Shown here in pieces: positions 16,505 to 24,557 of a DNA stretch of 64,000 nucleotides (position 1 is the first letter of the stretch; each line of letters begins with the position of its first letter). The stretch spans positions 1-64,000 of the forward strand of contig JAISBS010000094.1 of NCBI GenBank assembly GCA_031266075.1, given 5' to 3'. The notes beneath the pieces are model-generated. The model worked only from the letters and a program-made list of their open reading frames with translations, was not told the origin of the DNA and did not search any database. This DNA is from Treponema sp. (GTDB lineage Bacteria > Spirochaetota > Spirochaetia > Treponematales > Breznakiellaceae). The position numbers and the translations under genes were made by a program.

Positions 16505-16557
16505 TTGACAACCCCGTCAAACAGCAAATAGTATGAGTCAACATCGCTATAAGCGAT
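16505..16557 (+). promoter_or_regulatory. Barrel-gene promoter with 6-3-6 operator palindrome
   Basis: TTGACA (16505-16510), 18-bp spacer, TAGTAT (16529-16534). The perfect palindrome ATCGCT-ata-AGCGAT (16543-16557) starts at the expected transcription start. A second dyad TTGAC/GTCAA (16505-16520) covers the -35. Confidence 0.6.
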
Positions 16558-16606
16558 ATGTTGCGGAATATGAACACCGCACGTAAACCAGTAAAAGGAG
16601 TAACAG

Positions 16607-17308
16607 ATGATGAAAAAGATCTTTGCGGTTTTGGTTCTGGCGGCCTTTGCCACGGGAAGCCTGGCGGCCCAGGTAAGCATCGGCGCAGGCGGCTATATGG
16701 GCGGCGACTTCGGCGGGGGGGCGGAAGTCTCAACATCAAGCAGCCTCGCCAGCTTTGACGCCTTACAAACAATGCCGTATTTCGGGGGCGGCGGCTATCT
16801 GTTTTTTGACGCGCGGTATGTGGAACTTTCCCTTGGCCTTTTTGCCGGCGGCGGGACATCAGAAGCCTCGACAACCATGACAGTACTTAGTATACCTATA
16901 ATCGAGGCATCAACTGATACAAACACAGGCTACACCATGCTCACCATCGGGGCCCTGGCTAAATACCCCTTTTCCCTGGGTAAAAACCTCTCGATTTTCC
17001 CCCTCATCGGCGTTGAATACGACATTATGATCTCCTCAAAAAACAAGGACACCGGGATAGAAGATGAGAATTCCGGAGATCTCAACGCCCTTTGGTTCAA
17101 ACTGGGAGGCGGCCTGGATTTTTCCCTGACTGGCCCGCTCTACCTCCGCTTTGGCGCTCTCTATGGCCTGCGGTTCGTCAACCAGGCTGAAAAAGACATA
17201 GTAGCGGATATGGCGGATATTATAAGCTCGTCCGGACTCAGCGGAGTTGCAAAATCCCGGCTGGGGCATGGCGTAACAGTAAAACTGGCGCTGGGCTACA
17301 GGTTCTAG
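16607..17308 (+). CDS. Outer-membrane beta-barrel protein
   Basis: A 233-residue protein with a cleavable signal peptide (AFATGSLAAQ) and alternating amphipathic strands rich in glycine and aromatic residues. It ends in VTVKLALGYRF, a terminal phenylalanine strand as recognised by the BAM machinery. Eight to ten strands fit the length. Function is unknown: porin, adhesin or OmpW/OmpA-like barrel. ATG 16607 follows AAAAGGAG; ATG 16610 is an alternative. Upstream DNA is AT-rich compared with neighbours. Its end overlaps the convergent livF gene by 4 nt. Confidence 0.8.
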   Translation: MMKKIFAVLVLAAFATGSLAAQVSIGAGGYMGGDFGGGAEVSTSSSLASFDALQTMPYFGGGGYLFFDARYVELSLGLFAGGGTSEASTTMTVLSIPIIEASTDTNTGYTMLTIGALAKYPFSLGKNLSIFPLIGVEYDIMISSKNKDTGIEDENSGDLNALWFKLGGGLDFSLTGPLYLRFGALYGLRFVNQAEKDIVADMADIISSSGLSGVAKSRLGHGVTVKLALGYRF

Positions 17309-18045
17309 CCCCCCAGATAGGCTTTTTTTACGCCGGGGTCCGCCGTCAGGTCTTCCGATGCGCCCCCGGCGATAATTTCCCCCGTTTTCAGGACATAGCC
17401 CCGGCTGGCAAATTCCAGGGCTACTTTGGCGTTTTGTTCTACCACCAGAATAGTGGTATGTTTTACCGAGTTAAGGCGTTTGAGGGCCCGGAACATTTCG
17501 TACATCAGTTTTGGGGCCAGGCCCATGGACGGCTCGTCCAGCATGATACAATCGCTGCCGGTCATCAGGGCCCGGCCCACCGCCAGCATCTGCTGTTCCC
17601 CGCCGCTTAACAATTCCCCCCGCTGCTTCCGCCGCTCATGGAGCCGGGGGAAAAGGCCGTAGACCAGTTCCAGTATTTCCCCGGTAACCGCCGCCCGGTT
17701 CTTGTCGCGGTGGTGGGCGTAGGCCGCAATCTGGAGATTTTCCTGGACCGTCAGGTTCCCGAAGATATGCCGCCCTTCGGGAACCAGAACCATCATTTTT
17801 TTCTGGATCAGCGTATGGGGTTCGGTTTTCAGGATGCTCGCACCCTCATAGCGAATATCTCCTCCGGTAACCACCGGGGCTTCCGGCCGGGGGAGCCGGG
17901 CAAGGCTCAAGAGGGTCGAGGTTTTTCCCGCACCGTTGGCGCCGATGAGGGTAACGATCTCCCCCCGGTCAACATTAAAGGAGATGCCGTGGAGGGCTTC
18001 GATATTTCCGTAGGAAACCTTTAAATTCTGAACATCCAGCAGCAT
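17305..18045 (-). CDS. livF: Branched-chain amino-acid ABC transporter ATP-binding protein LivF
   Basis: A 246-residue ATPase with Walker A GANGAGKTS, signature LLSGGEQQMLAVGRAL, Walker B DCIMLDEPSMGLAPKL and the LivF-type ending. It partners LivG in energising hydrophobic amino-acid uptake. It is the last gene of livK-H-M-G-F, with 1-nt overlap to livG. The family also transports urea and short amides, so the substrate is assigned by family only. Confidence 0.93.
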   Translation of the reverse strand: MLLDVQNLKVSYGNIEALHGISFNVDRGEIVTLIGANGAGKTSTLLSLARLPRPEAPVVTGGDIRYEGASILKTEPHTLIQKKMMVLVPEGRHIFGNLTVQENLQIAAYAHHRDKNRAAVTGEILELVYGLFPRLHERRKQRGELLSGGEQQMLAVGRALMTGSDCIMLDEPSMGLAPKLMYEMFRALKRLNSVKHTTILVVEQNAKVALEFASRGYVLKTGEIIAGGASEDLTADPGVKKAYLGG

Positions 18046-18815
18046 TATATTTCCCCGTCCCCCAGATAGGCTTTAATCACCTCGTGGTTGGTTCGGATCT
18101 GTTCCGGCGTTCCTGACGCGATTTCTTTCCCGAAGTCGATCACCGAAATCCGTTTGCACAGGGTCATCACAACTTCCATCTGGTGTTCGATCATCCATAT
18201 CGTCAGTTTGAATTGATCGTGGATCCAGTAAATGTAATCGATAAGATTGGTAATGTCCGCGGTACTCAGGCCCGCGGCGGGTTCGTCCAGCAGCAGCAAT
18301 TCCGGCTGCAGCGAAAGGGCCCGGGCGATTTCCACCCGGCGCTGGATGCCGTAGGGGAGGTTCCTGGGGTACTCCCCCGCCAGATCCGCCAGATGGAACG
18401 CATCCAGCAGTTCCCGGGCGGAGCGGGTGATTTCCGCCTCCCGTTCCCGGTAGCGCCGGGTGCGGAAAAAAACGTCCGCCGCATTGTAGCCCAGCCGGTA
18501 ATGCTGGGAGATGCGGATGTTGTCCAGAACCGTCATCTCGTTCCAGAGCCTGATATTTTGAAAAGTCCTGCCGATCTTCATAGCGGCGATTTCGTGGGGC
18601 TTCATGGCGTTGATCCGCACCCCGCCGACGACAATGTCCCCCTCGGAGGGGATATAGAACCCGCTGACCAGATTAAACACCGTGGTTTTGCCCGCGCCGT
18701 TGGGGCCGATAAGCCCGGCTATTTCCCCACGGGAGAGGGCGATATTAATATCCGTCAGGGCCTGCAGGCCGCCGAACCGGTGGGTGAGCCGCCGGATTTC
18801 AAGATGCTTATCCAT
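18045..18815 (-). CDS. livG: Branched-chain amino-acid ABC transporter ATP-binding protein LivG
   Basis: A 256-residue ATPase: Walker A GPNGAGKTT, LivG-specific long insert (FQNIRLWNEMTVLDNI to the arginine-rich RTRRYREREAEI), signature LPYGIQRRVEIARAL in which the usual LSGGQ is replaced as is normal for LivG, and Walker B LLLLDEPAAGL. The start has GGAGG upstream and lies 8 nt inside the end of livM, consistent with coupled translation. Confidence 0.93.
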   Translation of the reverse strand: MDKHLEIRRLTHRFGGLQALTDINIALSRGEIAGLIGPNGAGKTTVFNLVSGFYIPSEGDIVVGGVRINAMKPHEIAAMKIGRTFQNIRLWNEMTVLDNIRISQHYRLGYNAADVFFRTRRYREREAEITRSARELLDAFHLADLAGEYPRNLPYGIQRRVEIARALSLQPELLLLDEPAAGLSTADITNLIDYIYWIHDQFKLTIWMIEHQMEVVMTLCKRISVIDFGKEIASGTPEQIRTNHEVIKAYLGDGEI

Positions 18816-19878
18816 GGAAACCTCCGCCGGAGCCGCCGGAGCTGTCGGGGCCGGAACCGCCTGAGCCCGGCGCTTTCCGTTTCCGGAAGAGGTCCGAAAG
18901 CTCCCGGTTCCCCAAAAACCCTTCGGGGCGGAACTGCATAAGCAGAATTAAAAGGAGGGGGATGAACACCCATTTGAGAATCTGGAGGGGCCTGAGCAGT
19001 TCCAGCAGGACGGTAAAAAACACCGCCGACAGGACGGATCCTGAAAGGGAACCCATGCCCCCCAGGTACACCATGACCATCCCTTCGGTGGACTTCATAA
19101 TGTTAAAGGAACCGGGGTTGATAAAACTCAACATATGGGCGAAAAGCCCCCCGGCGATTCCCGCCAGCCCCGAAGAAAACATGAAGGCCAAAAGTTTCAT
19201 CCGGTTGGTATCCACGCTCATAATCTCCGCGGAAATTTCATCGTAACGGATGGCGGAAATTCCCTTGCCCAGCACGGAACCCATGAGCCGTTTAATGGCG
19301 ATTACGCAGAGGACCGCGAAGAAGATGATCCACAGGAGCATCCAGGGCAGGGAGATCAGATTGTTCATGGCGGTGATGACGGATTTCATCCCCATAAGCC
19401 CCCGGCTTGCCCCCACCACTTCAAGGTTGTTGATGGCGGTGATAATGATATAATTTGCCGCAATCGTGATGATCGCCAGGTAATCATCCCGGGTTTTGAA
19501 CGACGGAATCGCCACCAGAAGCCCCGCAAAGGCCGCGGCAATTCCTCCGGCAATGATAATCAGGGGAAACAAAAACAGCGCCGCCTGGGGGGGCAACAGG
19601 GGCGCCCCGAATCTTCCGGTAAACAGCGCCAGCGAGATCACCGACGAGGTATAGGCCCCCACCGCCATGAACCCCGCATGGCCGCAGGAAAATTCCCCCA
19701 TGTATCCGTTTACGATATTCAGGCTGCTGGCAAAGATAATGTTGATCCCCACGGACATCAGCACGCTCTGGATATACTGGTTGATAAGGCCCCGGGCCGC
19801 CAGAATGACGATCAGGACAAGGCCCCCGGCGAGAATAGCCATGAGCCGCAGCTGGTAGTTTATTTTTTTGCCCTTCAT
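18808..19878 (-). CDS. livM: Branched-chain amino-acid ABC transporter permease LivM
   Basis: About 356 residues with eight to ten membrane segments. It has the LivM hallmarks NIVNGYMGEFSCGHAGFMAVGAY split near residues 55-80 and GKGISAIRYDEISAE (cytoplasmic coupling loop). The C-terminus adds a glycine/serine-rich tail (GSGGSGPDSSGGSGGG) that overlaps livG. ATG 19878 was preferred because GGGAG is 8 nt upstream; GTG 19887 is an alternative. Confidence 0.92.
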   Translation of the reverse strand: MKGKKINYQLRLMAILAGGLVLIVILAARGLINQYIQSVLMSVGINIIFASSLNIVNGYMGEFSCGHAGFMAVGAYTSSVISLALFTGRFGAPLLPPQAALFLFPLIIIAGGIAAAFAGLLVAIPSFKTRDDYLAIITIAANYIIITAINNLEVVGASRGLMGMKSVITAMNNLISLPWMLLWIIFFAVLCVIAIKRLMGSVLGKGISAIRYDEISAEIMSVDTNRMKLLAFMFSSGLAGIAGGLFAHMLSFINPGSFNIMKSTEGMVMVYLGGMGSLSGSVLSAVFFTVLLELLRPLQILKWVFIPLLLILLMQFRPEGFLGNRELSDLFRKRKAPGSGGSGPDSSGGSGGGFHG

Positions 19879-19902
19879 GTGAAACACTCCCTGCCCCCGG
19901 CC

Positions 19903-20811
19903 CTATATTTTGGCGCTCCGCGCCACGCCGAAAAACCCCGTCGGCTTGAGGACCAGTATGACCAGCAGGATCATGAAGGAAATGAGATCCTTGAAACTGG
20001 AGGGGAAAAAGGCGGTGATAAATATTTCGATGAAGCCCAGAATAAAGCCGCCGATAAAAGCCCCCTTAATATCCCCGATGCCCCCGACCACGGCGGCGAT
20101 AAAGGCCTTCCAGCCGATAATGGTTCCCATATAGGGGTCCAGCACCGGATAGGACATCCCGAATAAAATCCCCGCCACCGCAGCCAGGCCGGACCCCAGC
20201 GCAAAGGTAAAGGTAATGACATGGTTCACCGGAATCCCCATAAGGGGGATGGCGAACTTGTCATAGGAAATGGCCCGCATGGACATGCCGAAAACCGTTT
20301 TATGTACGATAAACTGGAGGATACCGAAGACCGTAAAGGCCGCCAGGATTACCAGCACTTTCAGATTGGTGATGGTTACCGGGCCGATCTGCCAGATTGT
20401 TTTTTCAAGAATATCGGGAAAACGCCGGGAACTGGCCCCCAGCACCGCCAAATTGCCGTTTTCCAGAATAAAGCCCACCATCAGGGCGGTGATAACCACA
20501 TAGAGCCGGTTCACCCCCTTTCGCCGCAGGGGGCGGTAGGCGACCCGTTCTATGGTAACGCCCAAAAGAGCGGCGCCGATCATGGTCAGCACCAGCGTAA
20601 GCGAAAAGACCACCGTCCCCGCGGGGAGGCCGCCCAAAAGGGCGGCGGCAATAAAAAACGCCAGGTAACAGGCGGTCATAAAAATATCACCGTGGGCGAA
20701 ATTAATCAGCCGGAGAACCCCGTAGACCAGACAGTAGCCCAGCGCGATCATTGAGTAGAAACTGCCCCACTGGAGGGCGTTGAAAATATTCTGCAGCAGG
20801 GCGGTCAACAC
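19903..20811 (-). CDS. livH: Branched-chain amino-acid ABC transporter permease LivH
   Basis: A 302-residue permease, about eight membrane segments, with LivH features YCLVYGVLRLINFAHGDIFM and SYDKFAIPLMGIPVNHVI. It starts with GTG 20811 behind AAGGAGG. It forms the translocation pore with LivM and lies directly upstream of it with a 24-nt gap. Confidence 0.92.
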   Translation of the reverse strand: MLTALLQNIFNALQWGSFYSMIALGYCLVYGVLRLINFAHGDIFMTACYLAFFIAAALLGGLPAGTVVFSLTLVLTMIGAALLGVTIERVAYRPLRRKGVNRLYVVITALMVGFILENGNLAVLGASSRRFPDILEKTIWQIGPVTITNLKVLVILAAFTVFGILQFIVHKTVFGMSMRAISYDKFAIPLMGIPVNHVITFTFALGSGLAAVAGILFGMSYPVLDPYMGTIIGWKAFIAAVVGGIGDIKGAFIGGFILGFIEIFITAFFPSSFKDLISFMILLVILVLKPTGFFGVARSAKI

Positions 20812-20889
20812 AGGCGCCTCCTTTTTTCAGTACGGAAAACCGGGAGTCCCATTGACGGCGGCCCCCGGTTCCACCAGCGCGATAGGCTC

Positions 20890-22062
20890 CTAGGGCTGCA
20901 AACTGGCTACATGGACAAATTCACCCTCGTCGCTAATCCGCACCACCACGGCGTCCTTGATCGGATCGCCTTCGGGAGTAAAGGTCATTTTCCCCGTAAT
21001 GCCTTCATAATCTTTTATGGAGGCAATGGCGTCCTTGATCGCATCCCGGTCTGTTGCCAGGTCTCCGGTGATTCCGGCTTCCTGAATTGCCTGTAACACA
21101 ATCATCACCGCGTCGCAGGAAAGGGCCCCTACATCGTCAGGAACATAGCCGTAGGCGGCGCTGTATTCGTCGATAAATTCCCTGGTCTTCCCCACCGCTC
21201 CGGCGGCGGCATAGTGGGTGGTAAAATAGTAGCCCGCCACCGCCCCCTTGCTGAGGGACACCAGATCCGCGGAACCCCAGGAATCACTGCCCATCACCGG
21301 CTTGTCCCAGCCCAGATCCTTCGCCTGCGGCACGAGAAGGGCCACATGGTTGTAGTAGCTGGGGGTATAAAGCAGTTCCGCGCCGGAATTGATGATCCTG
21401 GTCAGCTGGACGGAAAAATCCTGATCCTTCTGGCCAAAGGATTCAAAGGCCACCACCGTTCCGGGCCCGGCGGCCTGCGTCCAGTTGTCCCGGAAAAGTT
21501 CCGCCAGGGTTTTTGAATAATCGTCTTCCAGATTATACAGAATGGCAATGTTCTTTATCCCCGCAAATTGCTCCCGGGCAAATTTGACCGCCACCGGGGC
21601 CTGAAAGGGATCCAGAAAACAGGCCCGGAATACATAGGGCCGGTCCTTCGTTACCGCCGGATTGGTGGACCAGGGTGAAATCATGGGAGTCCGGTTGTCG
21701 TTACATACCTCCCCCGCGGGAATGGCCCGGCCCGAGCCGTCGGGCCCGACGATAGCCAGCACCCGGTCCTGTTCAATAAGCCGGTACGCCGCCTGAATCG
21801 CCGACTCCGGTTTTAACTCGTTGTCAACATAGATAAAATTCAGTTTGTATTTGACGCCTTGGACATCAAGCCCGCCGGCGGCGTTGATTTTCTTCCTGAC
21901 CAGTTCGGCGGCGAATTTTGAGCCCTCGCCGATCTTGGGGGAATCCCCGGTAAGCGGAATATTGAATCCGATTTTGATGGTTGCTTCCGTACCGCACCCG
22001 GCCAAAAATCCGGCTATCGCCAGCAGGGGCAAAAGTACGCGAAAAACAGGGGTCTTTTTCAT
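20890..22062 (-). CDS. livK: Branched-chain amino-acid-binding lipoprotein LivK-like
   Basis: A 390-residue periplasmic-binding protein of the Leu/Ile/Val class anchored through the lipobox FLAGC. Typical features are IKIGFNIPLTGDSPKIGEG near the mature N-terminus, then INAAGGLDVQGVKYKL and VLAIVGPDGSGRAIPAGEV. It provides substrate capture for the H-M-G-F genes that follow (79-nt gap). ATG 22062 follows AAAAGGAG. The true ligand could be another amino acid or amide. Confidence 0.92.
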   Translation of the reverse strand: MKKTPVFRVLLPLLAIAGFLAGCGTEATIKIGFNIPLTGDSPKIGEGSKFAAELVRKKINAAGGLDVQGVKYKLNFIYVDNELKPESAIQAAYRLIEQDRVLAIVGPDGSGRAIPAGEVCNDNRTPMISPWSTNPAVTKDRPYVFRACFLDPFQAPVAVKFAREQFAGIKNIAILYNLEDDYSKTLAELFRDNWTQAAGPGTVVAFESFGQKDQDFSVQLTRIINSGAELLYTPSYYNHVALLVPQAKDLGWDKPVMGSDSWGSADLVSLSKGAVAGYYFTTHYAAAGAVGKTREFIDEYSAAYGYVPDDVGALSCDAVMIVLQAIQEAGITGDLATDRDAIKDAIASIKDYEGITGKMTFTPEGDPIKDAVVVRISDEGEFVHVASLQP

Positions 22063-22183
22063 CCCACGCTCCTTTTGGGGAACCTTCCGGTTTCCCCTGA
22101 TTATTGGGCCCTCCCGCCAACCTGCGGCTAGCGGGCGCGCCTTGTGAATGGTAAGAAAAAAAACGGAATTTGGTCAAGGGAAT

Positions 22184-22269
22184 TCCCGGAACCCCCGGTT
22201 GGGTTTCCGGAGATTCCGGGGTACAAAAAATGTATAGGGAAACCCGACCGGGGTTTTCAAAGGTTCCCT
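22184..22269. repeat. Two family hairpins upstream of the liv operon
   Basis: CCGGAaCCC-ccggtt-gGGTtTCCGG (about 22187-22210) and AGGGAAaCCC with GGGTTTT...TTCCCT (22236-22269). They lie in the 231-bp gap between liv and the next upstream minus-strand gene. No other feature is seen in that gap. Confidence 0.6.
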
Positions 22270-22293
22270 GTATAGGCAGGAGGGGAAAGGGGC

Positions 22294-22683
22294 CTACACC
22301 GCCAGGCTGAAAACCACCCCCGGCCGGACAGGGGCGAAGCCGGGAGCCGCGGCGGCTTGGGCGGTGGCGGTCCGTATCTGGTTTTCGTACTGTTCGATCA
22401 TGGCGTTGATGCGCTCTTCGGAAACCGGGCCGGCGGGGCCGTAGGAAGGTTCGGGCCGCTGTTTCAGCCGGCCCAGCTGTTCGATCAGGGTGTCGAGAAT
22501 TTTCAGCTTGCTGACGGCCACGCCCTTCACCCCTTCGGGGGCCGGTACGCCGGACACATGGCGGAAATGGGAATAGATGTAGGCCGAGGGAGCCACGGGA
22601 AGGGACATTCTGCCCCCCCGGGACGCGCTGATGGCGTATCCAATGCTGGGAAAAGTTCCTGCCGGTATGGCCTCGATTTTCAC
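22294..22683 (-). CDS. Hypothetical protein, 129 aa
   Basis: A 129-residue soluble protein with no signal peptide and no family I recognise. It has a central helical part (SKLKILDTLIEQLGRLKQRP, then SEERINAMIEQYENQIRTATAQAAAA) and a proline/valine-rich end. It starts at GTG 22683 behind AAGGAG, with TACTAT as a possible -10 just upstream, so it probably has its own promoter. The arrangement of helix pairs suggests a structural or adaptor protein, but nothing firmer can be said. Confidence 0.6.
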   Translation of the reverse strand: MKIEAIPAGTFPSIGYAISASRGGRMSLPVAPSAYIYSHFRHVSGVPAPEGVKGVAVSKLKILDTLIEQLGRLKQRPEPSYGPAGPVSEERINAMIEQYENQIRTATAQAAAAPGFAPVRPGVVFSLAV

Positions 22684-22757
22684 GGCGCTACTCCTTATAG
22701 TAAGTATCGGCGGGAAAAAACCGGGGTTTTAGGGAAAAAGCAGGACCGGGAAAAGGG

Positions 22758-24008
22758 TTAATCCCGGCTCAGACGGCGCCAGTCGGCAATCCGGCGTTCC
22801 AGGGAATTTGGGTTCTCCTGGGCCGGGTAGTGTATTCGTTCATGGAGGTAGGGAAGGATGACCCTTTTCTTTACCGCGATCCATTGGGGCGGCAGGATAT
22901 TCGCCGGGGAAAGAAAATCTTCCGGGGGCATGTGTCCCAGCAGGCTGGGGTAAAACCGGGGGAAAATTTGCTCCGTCACGGAGCGCATGGCCGAAAAGCC
23001 CCCTCCAATGCCGAAAGATGTTTCTATCATCCGGTTATCCCGGCTTTTTTCCAGGATGAGCCGCTGGGTTTCGGCCTGAAAGAACCACCGGGTAAAGGCC
23101 GCGGCGGCTTTCCGGGCCCTGCCCCGCCGGGTAATGCCGTAATAAACGGTTTCCTCAATAACCGGGATGGCGTCTTTTTCCGCTATCCAACGAAAATCAA
23201 GGCTCGCCCGCCGTTCCTCCGCCAGGGTAAAGAGGCCGGCGCTGTCCATGTAGGCAAAAAGGATGCGGCCTGAAAGAACAAGTTTTACCGGCGGATCGTA
23301 CAGATATTTGAAGGTAAAGTCTTCTTCCGCCTGAATGCCGCCGTTCGCTTCCTGAATCCAGCCGCCGGTAAAGGCGATGCTCTGCTCCAGGGCCGCCGCA
23401 TCCCAGGCCAGGGGCGCGGCTTCCCGGAACGAGACGTTAAAGAGCCGGGCGATGATAAGGAAAAATTCATCGTCCCAGGCGGGGGAAAAGCCCATCCGAG
23501 TATAGGCGTCGTTTTGCTTCTGATTGTAGGCCCTTCCCAGAGTTTTTGCCTCGTCAAACCCGACGGTAAAGGGGTTTGAAAGCAGTTCCCCGGTGTCCTG
23601 GGCAAAAATCAGGGCGGGAATATTGAAGGACACCGGCAGGAGGTACTGTTTCCCGCCGATGTTTCCCATGTCAAAAAGGGGGGGATAAAAGGCTCTTCGC
23701 GCAATTTTGCCGCTTCGAAAAAAAGAATCCAGGGGTTTAAAAAAAGACCGGGTGGACGCGCTTTTCAGCCAGCTTCCCGCCACAATGTCCGGGGCTTCGG
23801 CGGCGGCGATCAACTGCCGGGCGGGGGATTCAAAATAGCGGGGTTCAATCTTGTACTGGCTTTGGCTGGCATTAAAATATTCCGCATAAAAGGCAAATTC
23901 GGGCCGGTCGGTCCAGAGAACCGCAGGTTTGGCCCCACCGGTAAAGCAGGAAGAAAAAAACAGGATTCCAGGCAGGAAGAAAAAAACAGAGCGGGGAAAA
24001 GAGCGCAT
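22758..24008 (-). CDS. Orphan extracellular solute-binding lipoprotein
   Basis: A 416-residue lipoprotein (lipobox FFSSC) with the layout of family-1 solute-binding proteins: APDIVAGSW near residue 75, YLLPVSFNIPALIFAQDTGEL near 120-140, and ITRRGRARKAAAAFTRWFF near 300, where such proteins carry the conserved A-x-x-F-x-x-(F/W) helix. Sugar or oligosaccharide binding would be usual, but no permease or ATPase gene is adjacent. It may serve a distant transporter or act as a sensor. A weak AGGAT precedes ATG 24008. Confidence 0.72.
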   Translation of the reverse strand: MRSFPRSVFFFLPGILFFSSCFTGGAKPAVLWTDRPEFAFYAEYFNASQSQYKIEPRYFESPARQLIAAAEAPDIVAGSWLKSASTRSFFKPLDSFFRSGKIARRAFYPPLFDMGNIGGKQYLLPVSFNIPALIFAQDTGELLSNPFTVGFDEAKTLGRAYNQKQNDAYTRMGFSPAWDDEFFLIIARLFNVSFREAAPLAWDAAALEQSIAFTGGWIQEANGGIQAEEDFTFKYLYDPPVKLVLSGRILFAYMDSAGLFTLAEERRASLDFRWIAEKDAIPVIEETVYYGITRRGRARKAAAAFTRWFFQAETQRLILEKSRDNRMIETSFGIGGGFSAMRSVTEQIFPRFYPSLLGHMPPEDFLSPANILPPQWIAVKKRVILPYLHERIHYPAQENPNSLERRIADWRRLSRD

Positions 24009-24035
24009 AAAGAATCCTAAATGGGGCTTTTGCGC

Positions 24036-24064
24036 TTGTCAATCCTGTGCAGACAGGATATGAT
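24036..24064 (+). promoter_or_regulatory. Promoter overlapping the apparent start codons (leaderless candidate)
   Basis: TTGTCA (24036-24041), 17-bp spacer, TATGAT (24059-24064). The run ATGATGATG overlaps the -10, so only the ATG at 24072, 8 nt past the -10, can be the start if this promoter is used. Confidence 0.5.
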
Positions 24065-24071
24065 GATGGCA

Positions 24072-24551
24072 ATGCAGATACGAGACGCCCAGGTTATCAG
24101 ATTAATCGAACGGATTGGCGAACACTACCGGACCAATATTTCCAACCGTTTTATCCGCCCCGCGCTGCTTCAGCTCCCCCTGGAAAAGCAGTCCTGGGAC
24201 TTGATCGAAATTCTGACGGAAAAAATCGAGCAGTACCAGTACCAGGGCTATCACCTGGACGAGCTGTACCGGCAAATCGCCGCCGCGGCCCGCTTTGTGG
24301 CCCTGACCAGGCGGGAGCTGGTGCCGACCCTGCGGAACCGTTTGGGCGGCGGCAGTTCCGGTCCCGACAAGGTGCTTCGGGACATGGCGGTAAATAATTT
24401 TGCCTCCAATCTCCAGCTTTTCGCCGATCTGGTCAACGAACTGTATATCAATCTGGTTGAACTGGACAAACTGGACGCCAAGGGCCGCCGCCCGCTCTAT
24501 ATGCAGCTGCCGGAAATGGCCGACATTGGCCGGATGCTGGTGGGCAGCTGA
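24072..24551 (+). CDS. Conserved-looking helical protein of unknown function
   Basis: About 159 residues, soluble, almost wholly alpha-helical (RDAQVIRLIERIGEHYR, KQSWDLIEILTEKIEQYQ, FASNLQLFADLVNELYINLVE). No family recognised. The start is uncertain: an in-frame ATG triplet at 24060-24068 overlaps the predicted -10, so ATG 24072 was chosen. It is 6 nt upstream of the aminotransferase gene and almost certainly co-transcribed with it. Confidence 0.6.
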   Translation: MQIRDAQVIRLIERIGEHYRTNISNRFIRPALLQLPLEKQSWDLIEILTEKIEQYQYQGYHLDELYRQIAAAARFVALTRRELVPTLRNRLGGGSSGPDKVLRDMAVNNFASNLQLFADLVNELYINLVELDKLDAKGRRPLYMQLPEMADIGRMLVGS

Positions 24552-24557
24552 GTCTAT

